Origin: SAR86 cluster bacterium
Lineage (GTDB): Bacteria > Pseudomonadota > Gammaproteobacteria > Pseudomonadales > Pseudohongiellaceae
DNA: 33,553 nt
NCBI GenBank assembly: GCA_002402175.1
Contig: NVVJ01000038.1
Coordinates: 1 to 33,553, forward strand
Reading direction: 5' to 3'
The position numbers and the translations under genes were made by a program. This document shows positions 6,768-15,048 of the stretch, one piece after another (within the stretch, counting starts at the first letter, position 1; every line of letters begins with the position of its first letter). The notes below the pieces were generated by a model that saw nothing but the letters and a program-made list of their open reading frames with translations, had not been told where the DNA came from and did no database searches.

Positions 6768-7916
6768 TTAGTTGTCCGCATCAACGGCGTCAATTTCCAG
6801 TGGAGCATAATACACCCCGCCGGCACTCTCGATTTGTTCACGTCGAGCTTGCCACTGCGGACCTGCCGAGCCACCTTCTTCATACTGTAAATCCTGACGC
6901 AGATAGTTCCAGCTAGTTGGATCTAACTCTTGAGCCATGGTCCAGTACTGTTCCGCCTTGGTGTCATTGTCGGCGGTGAAGTAATAGGTACCCAACCTGA
7001 ATGCGGGTTGAGCGCGTTCGGCGTCGGGAGTGCGCTGAAAAATGCTGCTCCGAACTTTTTCACGGTCCCAAACATATTCGCTCTCAGCTCCTTTTGCTAC
7101 CCAGTCTCGAACAATAGGCACATAGTCATCAGTACCAAACTGGCCATTAAAGTGAGTCTTGGCGTAGGTGCCTTCGTTCAGGCGCACGATTTTGCCTTCT
7201 TCATCAATCCATATACCGGAGGGTACGTTGACAAGGTTGTACAGAGCACTGATGTGATGATTCACATCGATGATAGAGGTGTAGCTAACATTGGCGTCGT
7301 CAAAAATTGAACCCGCCGCTGCTTCGCCGCCAGTATCTTGCGCGACAGAAATAATTTCGAAATTGTCAGACTTGAGTTCTTCGTAAATGGACTGCCACAC
7401 GGGCACGTCTAAACGACATCCTCACCACGAGGCCCAGGTTAGAAGTAATACTTTTTTACCTCTAAAATCTGAGAGTCTAACGATATTGCCATCACGATCT
7501 GGCAGAGCAAAATCGGGTGCCACAGCACCGCGGAAAAAAGATTGACGCTCGAGAGGTAGTACACCAAAGCTCCAGACTCCGTCCGCGTAATCGGTAACAT
7601 GTGCTTGTTGTAGCTTGTCAGCCAGTTCAGTCACATTGAACCAGCCCTGGCCCTGTCGTGTAACGAACATGGCGCTGTCTCTGTCCTGTAAAACCGGAAC
7701 ACATAGCTCATCAAGGCATGCGCCTTCAGGTTTTAAAACAAAGTCATTCACGCGAGTCAGGTCTTCAGGTTTTACCCAAAGATCAGTCGCATCTGGTAAT
7801 GTTTGTTCAATTTCAACAACGCGCTCGTTGTACAACACAATGGCGCTTTGGGCATTGATCAAACCACTAATAAGCATTAGGCCAAGCAAGGTGGCAATGC
7901 TTTTAATATTCTTCAT
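6768..7916 (-). CDS. Exported thioredoxin-like selenoprotein candidate (in-frame TGA = Sec165)
   Basis: The frame runs 383 codons from ATG 7916 (AGGAG eight bases upstream) to TAA at 6768, broken only by TGA at 7424-7422. Domains: signal peptide about 1-22; an N-terminal region about 23-133; an AhpC/TlpA-type thioredoxin domain about 134-275 starting VAPDFALPDRDGNIVRLSDF; and a C-terminal helical, TPR-like part (about 300-382). The TGA falls in TWASW-*-GCRLDVPVWQ, exactly where TlpA/ResA relatives have the first catalytic cysteine (WxxWCxxCR). The resolving Cys is codon 167. Both sides of the TGA belong to one thioredoxin fold in one frame, and a SECIS-like hairpin follows. It is likely a periplasmic thiol/selenol oxidoreductase. 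Alternatives are a nonsense mutation or a sequencing error. The SnoaL-like gene follows in the same operon. Confidence 0.75.
7390..7409 (-). promoter_or_regulatory. Putative bacterial SECIS element
   Basis: On the minus strand, 12 bases after the TGA, GAC-G-TGCC-CGTGT-GGCA-GTC can fold into a 7-bp stem with one bulged G and a five-base loop. The loop begins 20 bases after TGA and has G at its second position. As I recall the bacterial SECIS rules (loop about 16-37 bases from UGA, G in the first two loop positions, short upper stem), it fits. The element would recruit SelB with Sec-tRNA. Confidence 0.6.
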
Positions 7917-8139
7917 ACTGGTTTCTCCTAAGCAGGAATTCAGGGGCCGCAGTAACATTGCAAATGGCCCCAACGTACTATTAACAATAAATAGAATGGC
8001 CAATATAGCAGCTGCCTACAGGAGTTGGTATAGCCCAAAACCACACAAGGGTTCCGGTTATCGAATATCCCGCCAATACCCGATACTATGGCGAACTATC
8101 CGGCTTTATTAAACTCGCACGTCTCAGCGGAGTAACAAG

Positions 8140-9075
8140 ATGAGTAAATTCACAAAATCAGCGCCATGGTCATTTGTCTGTCTATTTTTATTGCTGCAGA
8201 CTTCGACTTTATTTGCGCAGGCGCAACGAATTAACAAAGCCATTGAGTTGCTGGAAAATGATGAAGTAGCTTTTGGCCTTCTGTCTTTTGATTACTCGCT
8301 TAATAATGCCCGCTCGCTGGCACGCTCTGGCCTTGATTTCATCATTATTGACATGGAGCATGCTCCGTTTGACGTAGAGCGTTTGCGGCAGTTTCTATTA
8401 GGCATGACAAACAAACGTGCCATTCTCGAAAAAGGAAACCTGCAACCTAATGTAGTGCCCATTGTGCGTATTCCCGCAACCGGCAGTGAAAATGTACTTT
8501 CTCAGGCTAAGCAGGTGCTGGATGTTGGGGCGTATGGGGTGATGTACCCGTCGGTAAATACCGCCGCAGAAGCCGAGATGGTTGTGCGTGCTACGCGCTA
8601 TCCTCAAATAACTGGAGCGATCGATTTTGAGCCAGCGGGCCTACGAGGACGTAACCCTTCCAATGCGGCCTGGTACTGGGGCGTTGATGATTATCATGCC
8701 CGAGCTGATGTCTGGCCACTAGACCCCCAGGGAGAGCTGCTGGCTATCATTCAAATCGAGACACCTCAAGGCGTAGATAATATAGATGACATAGTTTCTG
8801 TTCCTGGGGTGGGTGTAATTTTTATTGGGCCCTCAGACCTGAGTGCAGCAATGGGCTACGCAAGCTCTGGGGCGGATGAGGTCGAAGCCGCTATTCAGAG
8901 AGTACTTGCCGCTTGCCTGGCACATGATGTCGCCTGTGCCATCACCGCCAGTTCTCGCAGTGTTGAGCAACGCATAGAACAGGGTTTTAAATTTGTCACT
9001 GTCGGTCTTGACGGCGGCCTGTCTGCGCGCACTACCGATGCTCTATCCCGAGGGCGTACTGCAGCCGGGCGTTAG
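8140..9075 (+). CDS. Exported HpcH/HpaI-type aldolase
   Basis: This 311-aa protein joins a clear signal peptide (about 1-26, ending STLFA) to a TIM-barrel of the HpcH/HpaI aldolase/citrate lyase beta family. Expected active-site residues are all present: H74 in IDMEHAPFD (catalytic base), R110 in PIVRIP (pyruvate carboxylate binding), and the metal ligands E207 in QIETPQG and D233 in FIGPSDLSAAMG. Family enzymes split or form 2-keto-3-hydroxy acids with a pyruvate unit, normally in the cytoplasm; export is unusual. GGAG lies upstream of the ATG. It is divergent from the selenoprotein candidate across 223 bases and is followed by a hairpin. The substrate is unknown. Confidence 0.8.
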   Translation: MSKFTKSAPWSFVCLFLLLQTSTLFAQAQRINKAIELLENDEVAFGLLSFDYSLNNARSLARSGLDFIIIDMEHAPFDVERLRQFLLGMTNKRAILEKGNLQPNVVPIVRIPATGSENVLSQAKQVLDVGAYGVMYPSVNTAAEAEMVVRATRYPQITGAIDFEPAGLRGRNPSNAAWYWGVDDYHARADVWPLDPQGELLAIIQIETPQGVDNIDDIVSVPGVGVIFIGPSDLSAAMGYASSGADEVEAAIQRVLAACLAHDVACAITASSRSVEQRIEQGFKFVTVGLDGGLSARTTDALSRGRTAAGR

Positions 9076-9491
9076 CGTGCAGCAAGGCCTCTTATAAGGT
9101 CAATATCTGACCTTCACACCTCTTCAAATTATTACTTAAGTTTTTCTCCCTTTATGTCGTAGTAGCGGTGGGTCTGCTGTCCACGGCTTTTATGCAGAGT
9201 TGTTTTGTAGGACTTTTGCTATAGACAGCCATTTGCTTAGAGGTTACTTTATATTGCCACTAATATGACGGGTTTTAGAATGGTCATTATTTGTGAAGCA
9301 AACAGCATAATCGCAAAGAAGGGACCATGGACGGACAGTAAATCAGTAGAGTTGATTCAACTTGTGGGATCTGTTTCGAATTTGAATTAGCAGTTAAGAA
9401 TTTCGACTAGTCTCAAACTGGCGCAGCATTGACAGAAATAAATCGTTCTGTCCCAGACGTCGTTGAGCCTGACAGTCAATAAGGCATATAC
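9076..9491. other. 416-bp intergenic region
   Basis: Apart from the hairpin at 9096-9114 I see no gene here. It must hold the promoter of the REC-EAL gene at 9492. A TTGACA at about 9429-9434 could be a -35 box, but no good -10 follows at the right distance. No convincing coding frame or structured RNA was found. Confidence 0.5.
9096..9114. terminator. Hairpin after the aldolase gene
   Basis: AAGGTCA-ATATC-TGACCTT forms a perfect 7-bp stem 20 bases after the stop codon. No T-run follows, so it is at best a weak or Rho-assisted terminator, or an mRNA-stabilising hairpin. Confidence 0.4.
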
Positions 9492-10727
9492 ATGAATCAA
9501 GCTCAAATAGGCACGGAAATCATCATAGTCGATGATAATCAATTTCAGTTAAAACTATTGTCACATCAGCTATCAATGGTTGGTTACAAATGCGTTACCG
9601 CTTTCGATGACGGGCAGACAGCGCTCGATCATATGGCTGATCGCTTTCTAGATTCCACCGTTGTAATTCTCGACGTCAACATGCCCAACATGAATGGTCT
9701 GGAGTTTCTCCAGCAGCTTAGTAAAAATCAGTTCTCTGGTTCCTTGCTGTTTGTGAGCGATGAGAATGAAGAAGTGCTCCATTTAGCCGAAGCCCTGGCA
9801 TCGTCTGGTGATTTACAGGTGTTAGGCCAGTTGAGAAAACCAGTTCAACAGGAACAACTACAAAAGTATTTGAATGATCTTTGCTCCAGCAAAGAGAATT
9901 TACTTAACCCCGCAAAAAAGCACTCATACACCGCCGAGCAATTGAAACAGGCCATTGAAAACGGCGAATTGTCTAATGTATATCAGCCTAAGGTGTTGTT
10001 AGATACAGGTGCGCTGGTTGGCGTAGAAGCCCTTGTGCGGTGGCAGCATCCGCAAGACGGTGAAGTATTTCCCGATAAGTTTATTGATCTGGCAGAAGAG
10101 AATGACCTAATTGATGACATTGCGCGGCAGGTTCTACGTAATGCATTAAAGGATAGCCAAATCTGGAAGAAATCTGGCATGGATATTAGCGTTGCGGTGA
10201 ATATCTCCATGTACAATTTAAATACCAGGCAATTTATTCGCTACCTTGAAAACGAACTATTGAGTTCTGGAATGAATCCACAAAATTTGATACTCGAACT
10301 AACTGAAACCAAATTAGTAAAAGATTATTCGCTGGTACTGGACATGCTGACCAGGTTGCGGCTGCGTCGTGTAAACCTGTCAATAGATGATTTTGGTACT
10401 GGGCAATCTTCGCTTATGCAGTTGCGCGACATTCCTTTCAACGAGCTCAAAATAGATAAAGGCTTCGTGCACTCTGCCTGTAACGACGAAGGTTTACATG
10501 GCGTACTCGATGGCAGTTTACAACTGGCAAAAAATCTGGGAATAAAAACAGTTGCTGAAGGTGTCGAAGACGAAGCAGACTGGAGTTTTCTAGGTAACTC
10601 TGGCTGTGATCTTGCGCAGGGCTATTTTATCGGTAAACCCATGAAAGCCGAGGAGCTAGCCGGATGGCGTGGGCAATGGATGACACGATACGAAAAAATA
10701 TCAGTAGCAGCTCAAGCCGAAAACTAA
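9492..10727 (+). CDS. Response regulator with EAL c-di-GMP phosphodiesterase domain
   Basis: This 411-aa protein has an N-terminal receiver domain (about 8-130; acidic pair VDD at 13-15, phosphoacceptor D61 in VILDVNMP, Lys in RKP near 116) and a C-terminal EAL domain (about 145-395). The EAL site looks complete: E179 in VEALVRW, N237 in VNIS, E269 in ELTET, D299/D300 in IDDFGTG, K320 in LKIDK, E356 in AEGVE, and Q376 in AQGY. It should hydrolyse c-di-GMP to pGpG under control of phosphorylation. It converges on a minus-strand operon with a hybrid kinase and a second REC-EAL protein, likely members of the same signalling route. This kind of REC-EAL protein is sometimes called RpfG/PvrR-like, but I do not assign a symbol. 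Confidence 0.9.
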   Translation: MNQAQIGTEIIIVDDNQFQLKLLSHQLSMVGYKCVTAFDDGQTALDHMADRFLDSTVVILDVNMPNMNGLEFLQQLSKNQFSGSLLFVSDENEEVLHLAEALASSGDLQVLGQLRKPVQQEQLQKYLNDLCSSKENLLNPAKKHSYTAEQLKQAIENGELSNVYQPKVLLDTGALVGVEALVRWQHPQDGEVFPDKFIDLAEENDLIDDIARQVLRNALKDSQIWKKSGMDISVAVNISMYNLNTRQFIRYLENELLSSGMNPQNLILELTETKLVKDYSLVLDMLTRLRLRRVNLSIDDFGTGQSSLMQLRDIPFNELKIDKGFVHSACNDEGLHGVLDGSLQLAKNLGIKTVAEGVEDEADWSFLGNSGCDLAQGYFIGKPMKAEELAGWRGQWMTRYEKISVAAQAEN

Positions 10728-10745
10728 CCGCAAGGTTAGCTTTCA

Positions 10746-10786
10746 CCACCTGTCTTGTGTTTGTTTGCTTGTACTCAGGTGGTTTT
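10746..10786 (+). terminator. Probable terminator of the REC-EAL gene
   Basis: CCACCTG at 10746-10752 pairs with CAGGTGG at 10776-10782, followed by TTTT. The loop is long (23 bases) and T-rich. The right arm includes the stop codon of the convergent kinase gene. A small GNRA-type hairpin (CTAACC-GCAA-GGTTAG) at 10724-10739 overlaps the REC-EAL stop codon just before it. Confidence 0.45.
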
Positions 10787-12928
10787 GAGCAGTAATTCTT
10801 CTAAGGCGTCTGAGAGTTTTTCCCGAGAATAGGGTTTGGTAATAAGTGGAGCGTCCAGATCGACACCTGACTTATCTGCATGAACACCAGAAGGGAAGCC
10901 AGACATATACTGAACTTTCAATGTAGGTATAATTTTTCTCGCTTCCGTTGCCAGTTCTACTCCGCTCATACCACCGGGCATCACAATATCTGTTAACAAT
11001 ACTTCAATGTCTGTATTTTTTTGTAAGGTGCGTACAGCCTGTTTGCCATCGGTTGCAGCCAGCACTTCGAATCCCATCTCTTCCAGATAGCTTACGGCAA
11101 CTTCCAGAAGTTCGTATTCGTCATCTACAATCAATACTTTTTCGGTAAAACTCTTTATCGGAATATCATCGCCGTTATCTGATTTCGGTGCACTCAATAC
11201 GGCTTTTTCTTTAGATACTGGTAAAAATATCTCGATGGTGGTGCCCACTCCCGGTTCGCTGTAGATCTGAATGCTGCCGCCGGATTGTTTGGCAAAACCA
11301 TAAATCATCGCCAGTCCGAGCCCCGTACCTTTACCTCTTTCTTTAGTGGTAAAAAAAGGCTCGAAAACACGACTAAGCGTTTCAGGGCTCATGCCTTCGC
11401 CCGTGTCGGTGAATACCAGTTGCACATAAGACCCCGGAAGCAAGTCGTCCTGATCTGACAACGGGCTTTTTTCTGACAGGTCCAGAACGTCGGTAGTGAT
11501 ATAGAAGTTACCGCCTTTGGGCATTGCGTCTCTAGCATTAATCGCCAAGTTTAAAAATACATTTTCCAGCCCAGATGGATCAACCAGAACGTCAGGAATA
11601 TCTTCCTTGATATCGTATTTCATCTCGATATCCGGCCCCAATGTGCGCGGTAACATATCGGCCATTTCAAGTATGATGGAATTAATACTAGTGGGTTTCG
11701 GTTGCAGCGGTTGTCGACGCGCAACAGCCAACATGCGTGTGGTTAGTTCGGCACCTCGCTCAGATGCCTTTCTGGCAGTAGTCAATCGTTTGCGAATAGG
11801 GCTGTCTTTATCAAGCTTTCGAGCAGCCAGGTCCAAATTACCCATTATCACGCCGAGTAGATTGTTAAAGTCGTGAGCCATGCCTCCAGTAAGTTTGCCA
11901 ATAGCATCCATCTTTTGGCTTTGGCGCAACTGAGTTTCAAGACGTGCTCGTTCACTCATATCTCGAATCAGGCAGGTAATTGATATTCCATCGCGTGAGT
12001 CGGTTGCAGAGAAAGCTACCTCAACTGGCTTGGTAACGTTGTTGCTATCAACGGCAACCAGAGAAACAAGATTCTGGTCGTCAGCTTGTGTGTCTGTGTT
12101 GCCAGTGGGATGAGACGCTATGTACTGTGGAAGATTGAAGCCAGGTAACAGATCATCCAGCGATTTTCCAAGTAGCTCCTGCCGACCAATTGAAAATAGG
12201 GACTCTGCGCGTTTGTTCACCAGAATCACATTGCCGTTAATGTTGGTTATTAGCACAGCATCAGGGGCCGACTCTATAAGTGTGCGAAATTGCTCTTCGC
12301 TTTCACGCAGTGCTTTTCGCGCGTTTACCTGATCAGTTCTATTGCTCGCAATTCCACCAATAGCAACGACTTCGCCCTTATCATCAAAAAGCGGGAAGCG
12401 AAGAAAATTGAAATACTGAGTGCTCTGTCCTTTGGCGGCGGGCCATTTACTTTGAAACTCTATAGCTTGTTTGTATTTAATGACCTGCTTGTCCTGCTCC
12501 GACATAGATTCGACTATTGATTCAGGAAATGCTCGTGCTTCGTCTTCTTCAGAAAAACTGTCCCCTGTAGATTCCAGAAACGCACGGAAACTATTGTTTG
12601 CAAGCTGGTACTTACCGTCCAAATCTTTCACGTACATAATGGCAGGACTTCGCTCGAAGAAAGATTTGTGCAGCTCTACATTTTTGCTCAGGCTAGTTTC
12701 TTTTGTTTGCTGGTTTTTAAGTGTGTCAGCTAGCTTCCATGCTACGAAGGCAGAAAGAAATGCCGTAATAGGTAGAACTACAGCGAACAACGATGACTCC
12801 TGCAAACCTGAGCCGCTTAGATTTACAAGAACCAAAATACATAAAAGAATGGTAGGGGAATACGCAAGAACTGTAATCCATATATTGCTGGAATCAGCAG
12901 CGGCTTGCTTATTTTCTGAAGGTTTCAT
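10775..12928 (-). CDS. PAS-containing hybrid sensor histidine kinase
   Basis: This 717-aa protein has two membrane helices (about 16-36 and 47-66) with almost no periplasmic part. A PAS domain (about 83-205) and a second PAS (about 212-330, APDAVLITNINGNVILVN) follow. Next is the HisKA dimerisation helix with H352 in GGMAHDFNNLL, then the ATPase domain with N464 (NLAINARDAMPKGG), FTDTGEGM, FEPFFTTKERGKGTGLGLA. A C-terminal receiver domain (about 597-715) has D647 in LLTDIVMP. All catalytic motifs look intact. The MAHDFNN H-box and the terminal receiver are typical of PAS hybrid kinases with intracellular sensing. It lies 50 bases downstream of the degenerate REC-EAL gene on the same strand, presumably one operon. 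Confidence 0.9.
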   Translation of the reverse strand: MKPSENKQAAADSSNIWITVLAYSPTILLCILVLVNLSGSGLQESSLFAVVLPITAFLSAFVAWKLADTLKNQQTKETSLSKNVELHKSFFERSPAIMYVKDLDGKYQLANNSFRAFLESTGDSFSEEDEARAFPESIVESMSEQDKQVIKYKQAIEFQSKWPAAKGQSTQYFNFLRFPLFDDKGEVVAIGGIASNRTDQVNARKALRESEEQFRTLIESAPDAVLITNINGNVILVNKRAESLFSIGRQELLGKSLDDLLPGFNLPQYIASHPTGNTDTQADDQNLVSLVAVDSNNVTKPVEVAFSATDSRDGISITCLIRDMSERARLETQLRQSQKMDAIGKLTGGMAHDFNNLLGVIMGNLDLAARKLDKDSPIRKRLTTARKASERGAELTTRMLAVARRQPLQPKPTSINSIILEMADMLPRTLGPDIEMKYDIKEDIPDVLVDPSGLENVFLNLAINARDAMPKGGNFYITTDVLDLSEKSPLSDQDDLLPGSYVQLVFTDTGEGMSPETLSRVFEPFFTTKERGKGTGLGLAMIYGFAKQSGGSIQIYSEPGVGTTIEIFLPVSKEKAVLSAPKSDNGDDIPIKSFTEKVLIVDDEYELLEVAVSYLEEMGFEVLAATDGKQAVRTLQKNTDIEVLLTDIVMPGGMSGVELATEARKIIPTLKVQYMSGFPSGVHADKSGVDLDAPLITKPYSREKLSDALEELLLKTT

Positions 12929-12978
12929 TATAGTTATTTTACCAGTAGGAATTTTTTTCAGATTTTCGGTGTGAATTT

Positions 12979-14169
12979 TTACGCAAATTTTCCGTCAGTG
13001 TATAACGGTAAAATTGTTGGAGCTGTTCCAGGTGAAAGTATCTGTGTGCCTCGTGCGCTGTTAAAATTGCAACGCTGTACAAATTCAAATTGATCTTTGG
13101 TATTTACATTTGTAGCGCAGGCAGTAATACCTTTGTTTTTAGCGACAGAGGTTAGCGAGCTGTAAAGAAATTCAGTTTCCATATCTTCCAAAAAATTAGG
13201 CTTATTCGCCAGGGAAGACATATCCACTACAATTTGGTCAACAGGTAAGCTGTCTAGCATTGGTAGAATGACTTCACCTTCATTTTGAATAAAAACCGAA
13301 AGTCGAAATCCTTTTATTCGAAGTCGAGTAAGCACATCGTTCACAGAATCCTTTTTGTTAGACACATAGGATTCATCAATTTCTATTGCAAGCAATTCTC
13401 TTGGTACATCGAATTTGTCGACCATGCCCGAAAGTACATCAGGTGTGCTCAAATCAGCCAAAAAATCGGCGTCTAGATGAATAGCTATTTCGGGACTAAA
13501 ATTATGAGTAGTCCAATCATGAAGAGTTTGCAAAGATTCGGTAAGAACCATTTCTGCCAGGCCCTTGCTGATTCCTGCCTCCTTTCCCCAATTAGAAAAA
13601 CGTAGTCCTGCGAGAATTGAGCCATCATCACGCCGCCATTGTGCGCACACTTGTAGACGATGTTTGGCAGAATTCTCCATAGCTTTGAACAGAAACTCAG
13701 GCTCATAAAGAATTTTCAGCCCATAATCAAAAGCAGGGGCTTCGGGCTTCGCCGCTTGAATTACATGATTTTCTTCTTTTGGAGTCAGATAAAGAGACAG
13801 AGTGGCTTCAATGTCAGCTACCGACATTGGTTTGGTCATAGTATTGTTGATTTCGAGATTGGCTTCTCTGCCCAGGGACTGTACAGAGGTTAACGTGCGT
13901 TGATCCAGGCCGCTCATGAGAATGAAGCTTGCACGGCATTTCTTGCTGCCGAGCTCGCGAATAATTTCAACGCCATCGGCTCCCGGCATGCGTAGATCCA
14001 GTGCCACCACATCAGGCTTGATTCTTTCGATCATGTCTACGACTTCTGAGCCTTGGGTAACACAGGTTACGTCGAAACCAAGATCTTCGGCGACAGCCTG
14101 GAAAATCTCGCCTATTTCGATCTCATCGTCAGCCACTAACAACGTGGGCTTTACCGTGGGTGCATTCAT
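12979..14169 (-). CDS. Response regulator with degenerate EAL domain
   Basis: The protein has 396 aa. The receiver domain (about 8-125) is intact, with D58 in VVALDLRMPG and K113 in MTKP. The C-terminal half (about 145-390) follows the EAL fold, but its catalytic motifs are lost: CAQWRR stands where EALVRW belongs, EIDES for ELTES, SVFIQNEG for IDDFGTG, QIVVDMSS for KIDK, and ACATNVN for AEGVE. It therefore should not hydrolyse c-di-GMP and is more likely a c-di-GMP- or protein-binding output. It is the first gene of the operon with the hybrid kinase, and a perfect CRP-type palindrome lies about 180 bases before its start codon. Confidence 0.85.
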   Translation of the reverse strand: MNAPTVKPTLLVADDEIEIGEIFQAVAEDLGFDVTCVTQGSEVVDMIERIKPDVVALDLRMPGADGVEIIRELGSKKCRASFILMSGLDQRTLTSVQSLGREANLEINNTMTKPMSVADIEATLSLYLTPKEENHVIQAAKPEAPAFDYGLKILYEPEFLFKAMENSAKHRLQVCAQWRRDDGSILAGLRFSNWGKEAGISKGLAEMVLTESLQTLHDWTTHNFSPEIAIHLDADFLADLSTPDVLSGMVDKFDVPRELLAIEIDESYVSNKKDSVNDVLTRLRIKGFRLSVFIQNEGEVILPMLDSLPVDQIVVDMSSLANKPNFLEDMETEFLYSSLTSVAKNKGITACATNVNTKDQFEFVQRCNFNSARGTQILSPGTAPTILPLYTDGKFA

Positions 14170-14350
14170 TTATTGCCTAAAAAGCTTTATATATCAGTAA
14201 GATAAAATTTTAAGGGTATTGCCTCGAAGGCTTGAAAACACGCATTAAGCTTATTTCTGCGTTATTCAATCCTCTCTGACAATAACTAATCTCACATCAC
14301 AAATGTCATAGGAAAACTCTTTAATACTCCGGGTTTATCGGCAGCTAAAC

Positions 14351-14366
14351 TGTGAGCTGGATCACA
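14351..14366. promoter_or_regulatory. CRP/Vfr-type binding site
   Basis: TGTGAGCTGGATCACA matches the CRP half-sites TGTGA-N6-TCACA exactly, and GATCACA matches the extended consensus. With equal base frequencies about 0.03 such sites are expected by chance in this window. It lies between the end of ynjD and the start of the REC-EAL/kinase operon. Its likely target is that operon (start codon at 14169), although the distance implies a long leader or an upstream promoter. Confidence 0.65.
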
Positions 14367-14418
14367 CAACTAACTATTTGAAATATAACGAGATTAGTGT
14401 GAGTAAGTACTGGTGGGT

Positions 14419-15048
14419 CTATTTTAATACCACGACGGTCCCGTTTGCCGCTTCGGCGTCTTCATGATCATGGGTGACCAGAATTGTAGGTAGGCCAGTG
14501 GCTCTTAGAGTATCGAAAACCTGGGCGCGTAGTTCGCGTCGTAAATGTGAGTCCAGTTTGTTAAAAGGTTCATCGAGTAATACGGCGTTGGGTTCAGAGA
14601 GTAACAGGCGTAGCAGTGCGACTCGGGATTTCTGCCCACCTGACAAAGTATGTGGATCGCGGTCTTCAAAACCAGCCAGGCCTATATCGCTCAAACCGGA
14701 GGAGATAAGTTCGTCTTTGTTATTGCGCTTTTGGCTAATTCCAAATCGAAGATTCCCTGCTACAGACAAGTGAGGAAAGAGTAGTGGGTCTTGAAACAAA
14801 AGGCCGACTTTGCGCTTTTCGGCGGGCAGGTGAGTCAAGTTTTTACCGTCGATGAAAACTTCACCTTGTGTAGTGAATGCGGGTGAAAGAAAACCAGCGA
14901 TAAAAGAAAGTAATGAAGACTTACCCGACCCGGACGGACCCATAACAGTATATATTTCACCGCCTGAAATTTCGCAGTCAATATCTAGCAAGCTCTTTCC
15001 TTCGATTGCGATTTTTATATTCTGAAGTTTGAGTAAATGTGGGCTCAT
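14419..15048 (-). CDS. ynjD: ABC transporter ATP-binding protein YnjD
   Basis: This 210-codon gene encodes a single ABC ATPase domain: Walker A GPSGSGKSS at about 37-45, Q-loop LLFQDPLLFPH, signature LSGGQKSR, Walker B AVLLDEPF with the D-loop LD, and switch histidine in LVTHDHEDA. It is short because it lacks the C-terminal regulatory domain, as is usual for YnjD/ThiQ-type subunits. I place the start at ATG 15048, which overlaps the ynjC stop as ATGA and implies translational coupling. It powers import with YnjC and YnjB. The substrate of this family is not established, so the symbol is by synteny and similarity. Confidence 0.85.
   Translation of the reverse strand: MSPHLLKLQNIKIAIEGKSLLDIDCEISGGEIYTVMGPSGSGKSSLLSFIAGFLSPAFTTQGEVFIDGKNLTHLPAEKRKVGLLFQDPLLFPHLSVAGNLRFGISQKRNNKDELISSGLSDIGLAGFEDRDPHTLSGGQKSRVALLRLLLSEPNAVLLDEPFNKLDSHLRRELRAQVFDTLRATGLPTILVTHDHEDAEAANGTVVVLK

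Noticed and set aside
7404..7424. Reading the TGA at 7422 as a true end, with two separate genes (7422-8003 and 6768-7406).
   Set aside because: The second piece lacks a ribosome site and would begin inside the thioredoxin fold right after its active site; both pieces share one frame and one domain.
15045..15047. Other gene-ending TGA codons (ynjC, hybrid kinase) as further selenocysteine sites.
   Set aside because: No homologous continuation follows in frame; the ynjC TGA is part of an ATGA overlap and the kinase ends at its natural receiver-domain end.
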